In this document: piece by piece, positions 1 to 5,133 of the stretch
How the letters are laid out: each line of letters starts with the position of its first letter
How positions within the stretch are numbered: the stretch's first letter is position 1
Assembly: GCA_016875665.1 (NCBI GenBank)
Contig: VGPA01000115.1
Coordinates: 1 to 5,133 of the forward strand
Reading direction: 5' to 3'
Source: Chloroflexota bacterium
GTDB lineage: Bacteria; Chloroflexota; Limnocylindria; P2-11E
Length of the DNA stretch: 5,133 nucleotides
Made by a program: the position numbers and the translations under genes
Notes under the pieces: model-generated
The model's input: only the letters and a program-made list of their open reading frames with translations
Told to the model about the DNA's origin: nothing
Database searches by the model: none

Positions 1-70
1 TGGACGCAGGACGGCTGCGCCGCCTCTGGCGAATTCCAGGGCGCCGGTGAGCTCTCACTCCACGGGTGCG

Positions 71-868
71 TCACATCGGACGCAGCGTCCCCGACCACAC
101 CTGCCAGGCCAGCAGCGACTTCGCGACGAGGCTCATCACCATGTAGGTCTTCTCGCCGGCGAGATAGTCGCGCCAGCGACCGATCTTCGCGTACTGCAGG
201 ACCATGGTGATCGCGAAGACGTTGAAGGCCACGAAGAGGGAGCCGTAGATCGCCCAGACGAACGCCGGGATCGGCGTCGCGCCGGGCTGGGCCGCGTACA
301 CCACGAGGCTCGCCCCGATGGCGATCCACGGGACGATCCCGGCCACGCAGCCGAAGACGAAATGCTTCCAGTCGGGGCGCGTCCGGCCTTCGTTCGCGGC
401 CTCCATGCTCCAGCCGAAGAGGTTCATCGCGACGTTGCAGCCGGCAATTGCGGCGAGCGCCGAGAACTCCTTGATGAACGAAAGCTGCGCGATCGCCAGG
501 ATCATCACCGTCGAGGAGAACGCGTACTCGACCCAGCGGGCCGGGTTCATGCCGCGGCCGAGCCAGGACTCGTAGCGGCCTCGCAGCGGCCAGCGCACCA
601 TGAAGTGGGCGATCGCGGACATGAGGAAGAAGCTGGCGACCGCGTACGCAAGCGGGACATCGATGATCTGGCTCGCACGTGTGTCGAGCCCAACGAAGCG
701 GCCGCCCTCGAGGCGGGGGACGACGTAGGTTACCGACGCCGTGAACGCGGCCTCCGTGCGGGACACGACGAGCATGAGCACGAACTGCGCGAAGTGCAGG
801 ACGGCGAGGACGGCGTTCCACCGAGCGAGGCTCCGGGCGCGCGCGGGCTCGATGACTGGCACGTTCAT
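71..868 (-). CDS. Heliorhodopsin (HeR), retinal-binding seven-helix membrane protein
   Basis: 265 aa, close to the roughly 250-260 aa usual for heliorhodopsins. Seven hydrophobic segments lie at about 15-36, 68-92, 110-130, 132-155, 168-191, 199-224 and 240-261. Helix 3 carries RWVEYAFSST (111-120), with E114 at the place of the Schiff-base counterion (E107 in HeR 48C12). Helix 7 carries MSLVAKSLLAWQVW, with K250 as the retinal lysine (K241 in 48C12) and S246 four residues before it. H25 and H88 sit where 48C12 has its helix 1 and helix 2 histidines. FGWSMEAAN (151-159), LQYAKIGRW (224-232) and the GTL(R)P end are also family-like. The long loop between helices 1 and 2 (about 37-66) and the Arg-rich N-terminus (R10, R12, R16) fit the inverted, N-in topology of this family. 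Family knowledge: HeRs bind all-trans retinal, have slow photocycles and mostly do not pump ions; a sensory or regulatory role is proposed. The ATG is supported by AAGGAG 8 nt upstream. It is the last gene of the minus-strand series. No retinal-synthesis gene is visible. Confidence 0.95.
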   Translation of the reverse strand: MNVPVIEPARARSLARWNAVLAVLHFAQFVLMLVVSRTEAAFTASVTYVVPRLEGGRFVGLDTRASQIIDVPLAYAVASFFLMSAIAHFMVRWPLRGRYESWLGRGMNPARWVEYAFSSTVMILAIAQLSFIKEFSALAAIAGCNVAMNLFGWSMEAANEGRTRPDWKHFVFGCVAGIVPWIAIGASLVVYAAQPGATPIPAFVWAIYGSLFVAFNVFAITMVLQYAKIGRWRDYLAGEKTYMVMSLVAKSLLAWQVWSGTLRPM

Positions 869-876
869 CGTGGCTA

Positions 877-882
877 CTCCTT
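877..882 (-). promoter_or_regulatory. Ribosome binding site of the heliorhodopsin gene
   Basis: On the minus strand the sequence reads AAGGAG, followed by an 8-nt spacer and the ATG at 868-866. This is a good Shine-Dalgarno match and fixes the heliorhodopsin start. The gene therefore has its own translation signal, although 175 nt separate it from the upstream reductase remnant. Confidence 0.7.
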
Positions 883-883
883 C

Positions 884-898
884 GCGGCCGATGGCCGC
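884..898 (-). repeat. Short GC-rich hairpin just upstream of the heliorhodopsin RBS
   Basis: GCGGCC and GGCCGC form a perfect 6-bp inverted repeat around a 3-nt loop. It ends two bases from the Shine-Dalgarno sequence of the heliorhodopsin gene. It could affect translation initiation or be an operator half-site pair. GC-rich palindromes are common by chance in such DNA, so function is only a guess. Confidence 0.3.
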
Positions 899-1043
899 TC
901 GCTGTCGCGCGGCGTCGCAAGGAGGGAGCGGCGTGAACGCGGTGACCTCACGGATGGGGCGCGGGAGGACGTTCCATGCCGCTCATCTTGCGGATGCTAC
1001 GCCAGCGTGCACCTGCACCCCAGTGCCGGCCGTCATCAGCCCG

Positions 1044-1951
1044 CTACTGGAAGTGGCGGGCGATCTCCGGAAGATAGGCGCAGCCGATCCACTGCCGCGC
1101 GCCGGCGAGCCACTCCGTGAAACGCGCGGTTCCGCGAGCCGGCTCGTGGCTCACCAGGAGGTCGTCGAACATGGCCTCCGTCTCCTGACGGGTGAGCAGC
1201 GTGTCACGCACGAGCGCGCCGAGCACGGTCGCGGCCAGCAGTGCGATCGGTGCCGGCGCATGGACGACCAGCGCGCGAGCCGACGGCATCCCGGATGCGT
1301 GCGACGAAGTCGGAGAACGTGAACACCTCCGGGCCGCAGGCATCCCACACCAGGTGCTCGGGTCGCTGCGCGGCGTCGAGCGCGAGTCGCGCGAGGTCGG
1401 CGACGTGGATGGGCTGCAGGCGGTACCGGCCGTCACCCGGGATGACGAACAGCGGAAGGCGCCGCAGGAGCCACGCGATCGTGTTCACGAGGATGGGCTT
1501 GTCGCCGAAGAGCACCGCCGGCCGGAGCACCGCGTGGCTGACCCCGCTCGCCGCGAGGGCCGCCTCGGTGCGCGCCTTGCCACTGTAGTTAGGAGTACGG
1601 CGAATCGAGGCTCGGGTTCGTGATGCTGATCTGGACGATGCGGCGCACTCCTGCGGTGCGCGCCGCATCGAACAGCACCGCCGACGTGCGAACGGCGTCG
1701 TCGTGCGACACGCCCTTCCTGCCGAAGCGGACCCAGTAGGTGTTGAGGAGCGTGTCGACCCCGCGCAGGCTCTCGACCAGTGCCGCCGGGTCGTCGAACG
1801 CCAGGCGCGCGCCGCGGAGCCGGCCGGCGAATGGGTCGGGGCGGTCCGGGTGGTTGGTGAGGTTGACGACCTGGTCCCCACGCTCGAGCAGCAGGCCCGC
1901 GATGTGACGGCCGGAGAAGCCGAGTGCCCCGGTGACGGCGTGACGCGCCAT
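1044..1951 (-). pseudogene. NAD(P)-binding NmrA/atypical SDR-like oxidoreductase, two frameshifts
   Basis: Three minus-strand frames join into one protein of about 302 aa. Frame 1 starts MARHAVTGALGFSG, with the Rossmann glycine motif at residues 7-14. It continues through NTYWVRF (70-76) and VRRIVQISITNPS (102-114), then hits TAA at 1591-1589. The next frame resumes at once with YSGKARTEAAL, VLRPAVLFG and DGRYRLQPIHVADLARLAL, a pattern typical of NAD(P)H-binding epimerase/NmrA-like proteins. At about 1271-1280, in a CGCGCGC tract, the frame changes again and continues ALVVHAPAPIALLAAT to a TAG at 1046-1044. Dropping one T of the TT at 1589-1590 (plus strand) restores S-Y-Y-S-G-K, hence a YxxxK catalytic pair. 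The second break equals a 2-nt loss or 1-nt gain. The family includes NAD(P)H-dependent reductases and NDUFA9-like proteins; the substrate is unknown. A GTG at 1999, 16 nt after the cupin stop, is an alternative start, but the Rossmann motif argues for the ATG at 1951. No clear RBS is seen. It may be a decayed gene or an intact gene with sequence errors. Confidence 0.8.
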
Positions 1952-2015
1952 CAGCCGCGGACCGCGCCCAGAGAGCTGCTGCTCAATGCGCTCGCGCACC
2001 GCGACGACCGGCGCG

Positions 2016-2372
2016 CTACTCCCCCACGACGGTCGTCTCGCCCGGACCGAGGATCGACCAGTGCGTCATGTCTTCGCCGGCCCGCGCGCCGTGCGCGTGC
2101 TTCTCACCCGCGGGGATGAGCGCGACGTCGCCCGCCTCGAGATCGTGCGACTCGGCGTCGCTTGAGAGGAAGCCCCTGCCGGCGACGACGATGAGCACCT
2201 GGTCGGTCGTGTGCACATGGGGCTTGGTGCGCCCGCCCCGCTCGAAGGACACGGCGGTCACGCGGAGCGACGGGCTCTCCTCGGCCACCGCGGTGCGACG
2301 GCGCACCGCGCCGCTGAAGATCGCGTCGGTCTGGATCGGGCCCGCGTCGGGAGGACGCTTCGTCACACGCAT
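2016..2372 (-). CDS. Small single-domain cupin protein
   Basis: 118 aa, the usual size of a stand-alone cupin_2 protein. Cupin motif 1 is PHVHTTDQVLIVVAGRG (51-67), giving H52, H54 and Q58 in the place of the usual metal ligands. Motif 2 is GDVALIPAGEKHAHGA (81-96), supplying H92. The ligand set HxH-Q-H suggests a bound divalent metal. Cupins of this type range from dioxygenases and isomerases to small-molecule sensors, so no substrate can be named. The C-terminal HWSILGPGETTVVGE resembles single-domain cupins that follow redox or sugar enzymes. The ATG at 2372 has no recognisable Shine-Dalgarno sequence. It starts 58 nt after the dapA stop and is followed closely by the NAD(P)-binding gene, which suggests joint transcription. 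The protein has no signal peptide or membrane segment and is expected to be cytoplasmic. Confidence 0.85.
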   Translation of the reverse strand: MRVTKRPPDAGPIQTDAIFSGAVRRRTAVAEESPSLRVTAVSFERGGRTKPHVHTTDQVLIVVAGRGFLSSDAESHDLEAGDVALIPAGEKHAHGARAGEDMTHWSILGPGETTVVGE

Positions 2373-2430
2373 GCGCTGATCGTATGGGGTCTCACCCGAA
2401 GCCGCCCAGGCAGCGCGGGCCGCACGCGGG

Positions 2431-3351
2431 CTAGGCCGGCACCCCGACCAGGTCCATCGAGCGAAGCATCGCGCCGACGCGGCGCACGTCGTCGGCCTCG
2501 AACGGCAGAAGCGGCCGGCGGACCATGTCGCTCGCGATGATCCCCATGATCTTGAGCCCGGCCTTCACCGGCACGGGGTTCGGCGCGCCCTTGAAGTTGC
2601 CCACGTAGAGCGGGTAGTACCGCTCGTGGATCGCGCGGGCGCGCGCGACATCGCCGGCCCGCCACGCCGCGCACTGCTCGGTCACCTCGCGCGGGATCTC
2701 GTTCGACGCGACGGAGATGATGCCATCGCCGCCCATGGCCAGGATGGCGAGCGTCCACGCGTCGTCGCCCGAGAGGACGGCGACGCGGCTCGGGCGCTCG
2801 CGGCAGATCTGCGCGATCTGCTCGAGGTTGGCCGAAGCTTCTTTGATCCCGATGATCCGCGGGTGCTCGCACAGGCGCAGGAAGACGTCGGCCGAAATGT
2901 TGGTCGAAGTGCGGCCCGGCACGTTGTACACGACGATCGGCAGGTCGCCCTCGTCGGCGACCGCGCGGTAGTGCGCCTCGAGCATCCGGCCGTCCGGCTT
3001 GTTGTAGTAGGGCGCGACGACGAGCGCCGCGTCCGCGCCGAGCTGCGCCGCCCGACGGGTCGCCTTGATCGTCGCGGCGGTGTCGTTCGAGCCGGTGCCG
3101 GGAACGATCAGGGTCTTGCCCGTGAGGCCGCGGGCGCGCACGGCTTCTACCGCGAGCGTGACCACACGCTCCCGCTCCTCGACCGAGAGCGTCGGATACT
3201 CGCCGGTCGTACCCACCGGGACGAGCCCGTTGATCCCGCCGTCGAGCTGGTGCGCGAGGAGGCGCTTGAGCGAGGCCTCATCGAGAGCGCCTTGGTCGGT
3301 GAGCGGCGTCACGATCGCGGTGAGCGCGCCGCGCAATGCGGTGCCTGCCAT
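2431..3351 (-). CDS. dapA: 4-hydroxy-tetrahydrodipicolinate synthase (DapA)
   Basis: 306 aa, slightly longer than the roughly 292 aa of E. coli DapA. It is a TIM-barrel class I aldolase that condenses pyruvate with aspartate semialdehyde, the first committed step of lysine and diaminopimelate synthesis in the cytoplasm. Visible motifs are GTTGE (47-51, with the T48/T49 pair), APYYNKP (113-119), YNVPGRT (142-148, with Y142 of the proton relay and R147 for the substrate carboxylate), GIKEAS (168-173, with the Schiff-base K170) and LSGDDAWTL (193-201). The Y142-K170 distance of 28 equals Y133-K161 in E. coli. The Arg and the YNVPGRT motif favour DapA over N-acetylneuraminate lyase or keto-deoxy-sugar aldolases, although relatives with other substrates exist. 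The start is supported by a strong AAGGAGG 9 nt upstream. No other lysine genes are next to it, so its place beside a cupin and a reductase is not a classical dap cluster. Confidence 0.92.
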   Translation of the reverse strand: MAGTALRGALTAIVTPLTDQGALDEASLKRLLAHQLDGGINGLVPVGTTGEYPTLSVEERERVVTLAVEAVRARGLTGKTLIVPGTGSNDTAATIKATRRAAQLGADAALVVAPYYNKPDGRMLEAHYRAVADEGDLPIVVYNVPGRTSTNISADVFLRLCEHPRIIGIKEASANLEQIAQICRERPSRVAVLSGDDAWTLAILAMGGDGIISVASNEIPREVTEQCAAWRAGDVARARAIHERYYPLYVGNFKGAPNPVPVKAGLKIMGIIASDMVRRPLLPFEADDVRRVGAMLRSMDLVGVPA

Positions 3352-3360
3352 ATCCGTCCT

Positions 3361-3367
3361 CCTCCTT
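3361..3367 (-). promoter_or_regulatory. Strong ribosome binding site of dapA
   Basis: The minus strand reads AAAGGAGGAGG, with a full AAGGAGG 9 nt before the ATG at 3351-3349. It is the best Shine-Dalgarno sequence in the window and confirms the dapA start. It predicts efficient translation independent of the kinase upstream. Confidence 0.75.
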
Positions 3368-3487
3368 TATTCAGCCCACGACGTCGAGCACGAGCACGGG
3401 GGCGTCGAGCGACCGGCGCCGGCTCGTCCCCGCAGGCACATGATGCACGGTGTCCTGCCGGAAATCCTCAAGGGCACGAAATTCCTT

Positions 3488-4402
3488 TCAAACTGCCCAC
3501 GGAGGGGTGTACCGGCTCGATCCGGTTAGGCCCAGCCCGGAGCCCCGCGTGCCGCCCGAGGTCGAGAGGCGCGTGAACTTCTGGAACAGCTTCCCACGCT
3601 CCGCAGGCGGCAGCCCGGGGCCGTGGTCGCGGACCGAGACGACGGCCCGGTCGCGCTCGGCGGTGAGCCCGATGCTCACCTCGACCGGGGCGCCCGGGCC
3701 GGAGTACTTGAGCGCGTTGCCGACGAGGTTGCGCACCACCTCGCCGATCCGGCGGTCGTCGCCCAGCACCATCAGTCCGCTCTCCACGCCGCGCAGCCTC
3801 ACCTCGCGGTCGCCCTGCGTCGAGCGCACCGTCTCGCGCACGACGGTCGCGAGGTCGTGCGGCCGGAGGGCGCTGACGAGCCGGCCGGACTCGATGCTCG
3901 CGAGGTCCGTGAGCCCGTCCAGCAGGGTGAGGGCCGCGCGGGCCTCGTCCGCGATCCCGGCGCCCATCTGCCCCGCCTCGCCGTCGCGGCGCGCGATCGC
4001 GCGCGCGGCGGAGGCGATTGCGATGAGCGGATTGCGGAGCTCGTGCGCCACGATCGACAGGTACTCCGACCGTGAGGCGAGCTCGCGCTCCTGCTCCTCC
4101 CGCGCCGCGATCACGGACCGCGGGCCGCGCAGATAGGCCAGGATGAAGCAGCCCGAGGCGGAGAGGATCGCGGCGAACAGCGGGCCCTGATGCGCGAGGG
4201 AGATCGCGGTGCCACCGGCGAGCACGGCCTGGAGCTCGGCCAGGATGACGAGCGCCGAGGTGAGCGTGGCGAATGCCCAGATGAGGCGCCACGGCCCAGG
4301 CGACTTCCAAGGCAGGATCTTGAACAGGAAGAAGAGCGCAACGAGCGTCGCGTCGATGACGGCGAGGGCGACGATCGCGTTTTCGGCGCTCACTTCTGCC
4401 AT
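3488..4402 (-). CDS. Membrane sensor histidine kinase, C-terminus truncated after the G2 box
   Basis: 304 aa. Three hydrophobic segments at about 8-30, 39-63 and 74-92 form the membrane part; no PAS, GAF or HAMP domain is visible. A short linker (94-112) leads to a HisKA domain with the H-box YLSIVAHELRNPLIAI, H120 being the phosphorylation site. The HATPase_c domain has an N-box RNLVGNALKYS (224-234, N229), G1 DHGPGLP (259-265), F-box LFQKF (272-276) and G2 GSGLGL (287-292). After G2 only TGSSRYTPPWAV follows. The usual further 30-40 residues (helix after G2, HGG motif, last strands of the ATP fold) are missing, and the other two frames do not supply them. G/C at third positions also drops in this tail. 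ATP binding may thus be impaired unless the end is misassembled. No response regulator is adjacent, so the partner is unknown. The ATG has GGAG 5 nt upstream. It is transcribed away from the amidase and toward dapA. Confidence 0.85.
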   Translation of the reverse strand: MAEVSAENAIVALAVIDATLVALFFLFKILPWKSPGPWRLIWAFATLTSALVILAELQAVLAGGTAISLAHQGPLFAAILSASGCFILAYLRGPRSVIAAREEQERELASRSEYLSIVAHELRNPLIAIASAARAIARRDGEAGQMGAGIADEARAALTLLDGLTDLASIESGRLVSALRPHDLATVVRETVRSTQGDREVRLRGVESGLMVLGDDRRIGEVVRNLVGNALKYSGPGAPVEVSIGLTAERDRAVVSVRDHGPGLPPAERGKLFQKFTRLSTSGGTRGSGLGLTGSSRYTPPWAV

Positions 4403-4445
4403 GGCCGCTCCAAGTGTGGCCGCGCTGCGTCACAATGCGGCCATG
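4400..4445. repeat. 9-bp inverted repeat carrying both divergent start codons
   Basis: CATGGCCGC (4400-4408) and GCGGCCATG (4437-4445) are exact reverse complements separated by 28 nt. The left arm contains the kinase start on the minus strand, and the right arm contains the start of the small plus-strand ORF, so both read GCGGCC-ATG. A further TGGCCGC copy lies between them at 4417-4423. The symmetry could be an operator for a dimeric regulator of the divergent pair, or chance in GC-rich DNA. Confidence 0.45.
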
Positions 4446-4580
4446 CGGCGCGTGCGGCGGCGGACGTTCGATGACCTCCCGTCCTACCTCCGTGCGCTGG
4501 CCCGCCTGACCAAGCGCCTGCGGGAGTTCGAGCCGCCCCACCGGTTCCGGCCGGCGGCACGCTCGAAGCGACGGCGGTGA
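4443..4580 (+). CDS. Small arginine-rich hypothetical protein, coupled to amidase
   Basis: 45 aa that I do not recognise. It has 15 Arg and 2 Lys, with basic ends (MRRVRRR and SKRRR) around a central stretch FDDLPSYLRALARLTKRLREFEPPHRF that looks able to form an amphipathic helix. Coding evidence: 41 of 45 codons end in G or C, as in the real genes nearby. Extending upstream to an ATG at 4401 gives weaker third-position bias (9 of 14) and overlaps the kinase start, so 4443 is preferred. Its TGA overlaps the amidase GTG in a GTGA junction, a common sign of translational coupling. No Shine-Dalgarno sequence precedes the ATG, so a leaderless or near-leaderless transcript is possible. The charge suggests nucleic-acid or membrane-lipid contact, but this is only inference. 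It could also be non-coding leader sequence of the amidase gene. Confidence 0.5.
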   Translation: MRRVRRRTFDDLPSYLRALARLTKRLREFEPPHRFRPAARSKRRR

Positions 4581-5133
4581 GCGACCTCGTTTTCGAAGGA
4601 CTCCTCGCCCAGCGCTCCGCCCTCGCGCGCCGGCGGGTGAGCGCGCGGGAGCTCGCCGAGGCCCACCTGGCCCGGATCGCCCGCCTCCAGCCGGTGCTCA
4701 ACGCCTTCACGCGCGTCGATCCGCGCGCGGTGCGCGCCTCAGCGGCGCGCGCCGATCGCGCCCTCGCGCGGGGCGAGCGGGGTCCGCTCCTGGGCGTCCC
4801 CATCGCGATCAAGGACCTGTTCGACGAGCGTGGCGTGCCGAACACGATGGGCAGCGCGCTCCGGCTGCGGAGCGTGCCGCGCTCCGACGCGACCGTCATC
4901 GCCCGCATGCGGGCGGCAGGAGCCGTGTTCGTGGGGCGAACGAACCTGCACGAGTTCGCCGCGGGCGCGACGAACGCGAACGACCACTTCGGCCCGACGC
5001 GCAACCCGCACGACCCCGACCGAATCCCCGGCGGCTCAAGCGGCGGCAGTGCCGCCGCGCTCGCCGCGTTCCTCGCGGCCGGGGCGCTCGGCTCCGACAC
5101 CGCTGGGTCCATCCGCGTGCCCTCCGCGCTCTG
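4577..5133 (+). CDS. Amidase-signature family hydrolase, N-terminal part (runs off the window)
   Basis: The first 185 residues are visible, out of roughly 450-500 in the family; the gene continues past the window edge. These enzymes hydrolyse amide bonds with a Ser-cisSer-Lys triad; members include GatA of the Glu/Asp-tRNA amidotransferase and many amidases of unknown substrate. All three residues are present: K79 in LLGVPIAIKDLFD, S154 in GGSSGGSAAAL and S178 in SDTAGSIRVPSAL. The 24-residue distance between the serines matches fatty acid amide hydrolase (S217, S241). RTNLHEFAAGATNAND (121-136) is also family-typical. The N-terminal helix VSARELAEAHLARIARLQPVLNAFT is as expected. The GTG start at 4577 overlaps the stop of the small ORF upstream; no good RBS is seen, which fits coupled translation. 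There is no signal peptide, so it is probably cytoplasmic. GatA identity cannot be decided: gatB and gatC are not visible, and gatC is not the gene upstream. Confidence 0.9.
   Translation, partial: MSDLVFEGLLAQRSALARRRVSARELAEAHLARIARLQPVLNAFTRVDPRAVRASAARADRALARGERGPLLGVPIAIKDLFDERGVPNTMGSALRLRSVPRSDATVIARMRAAGAVFVGRTNLHEFAAGATNANDHFGPTRNPHDPDRIPGGSSGGSAAALAAFLAAGALGSDTAGSIRVPSAL

Noticed and set aside
1..70. Possible ends of another gene: a plus frame ending at TGA 48-50 (AGRLRRLWRIPGRR) or a minus frame reading ELTGALEFARGGAAVLRP.
   Set aside because: Too short to judge. The minus frame has no ATG, GTG or TTG start after its upstream stop, and the plus fragment has no recognisable motif.
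71..868. Type-1 microbial rhodopsin (proton, sodium or chloride pump).
   Set aside because: Helix 3 has the heliorhodopsin RWxEY pattern and not a DTx or NDQ-type pump motif, and the N-terminus has the charge pattern of the inverted family.
47..1120. Long plus-strand open frame opposite the heliorhodopsin and reductase.
   Set aside because: It is rich in Arg, Asp, Glu and His with no motif and mirrors the codon bias of the opposite strand, where clear family motifs are present.
1589..1600. Programmed ribosomal frameshift in the reductase gene.
   Set aside because: No slippery heptamer or stimulatory element is evident, and two separate shifts would be needed; simple indels explain it better.
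3463..3491. Minus-strand TTGAAA followed 17 nt later by AGGATT as a dapA promoter.
   Set aside because: The -35 is good but the -10 matches the consensus at only two of six bases, so I do not call it.
2626..3576. Long plus-strand open frame opposite dapA.
   Set aside because: Its composition is low-complexity and it is antisense to a fully recognisable DapA.
3468..4541. Long minus-strand open frame shifted against the histidine kinase.
   Set aside because: It is mostly Arg/Ala/Gly/Pro, without domains; the other frame holds all kinase boxes.
4390..5112. Minus-strand open frame opposite the amidase.
   Set aside because: The plus strand carries the complete amidase signature with K79, S154 and S178, so this is a GC-rich shadow.

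Overview
The window is very GC-rich, with strong G/C bias at third codon positions in the real genes. It looks like a chromosomal or metagenomic segment of a high-GC bacterium. The gene set would fit Chloroflexota, Actinomycetota or Dormibacterota-like soil or freshwater lineages, but nothing here fixes the taxon. I see no RNA genes, insertion sequences, phage genes or CRISPR repeats.

Minus strand (transcription from right to left): five genes lie head to tail. They are a membrane sensor histidine kinase (4402-3488), a DapA-type dihydrodipicolinate synthase (3351-2431), a one-domain cupin (2372-2016), an NAD(P)-binding NmrA/atypical short-chain dehydrogenase-like protein broken by two frameshifts (1951-1044), and a heliorhodopsin (868-71). 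Gaps are 136, 58, about 64 (or 16 with a GTG start) and 175 nt, so co-transcription of at least part of the set is plausible but unproven.

Plus strand: a 45-codon arginine-rich ORF (4443-4580) diverges from the kinase and overlaps by 4 nt (GTGA) the start of an amidase-signature enzyme (4577 to the window edge). The amidase keeps its whole Lys-cisSer-Ser triad before it runs off the end.

The main point of interest is the heliorhodopsin, a retinal-binding seven-helix photoreceptor-like protein distinct from type-1 microbial rhodopsins. Its Schiff-base lysine (K250) and counterion glutamate (E114) are intact. Its neighbours suggest, but do not show, a light- or redox-linked context: a kinase with three membrane helices and no obvious ligand domain, a cupin and a nucleotide-binding reductase. 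Two neighbours are damaged. The reductase has two small indels and the kinase stops 12 residues after its G2 box. These may be real decay or errors in the assembly.

Bases 1-70 lie beyond the heliorhodopsin stop codon and hold nothing I can assign.
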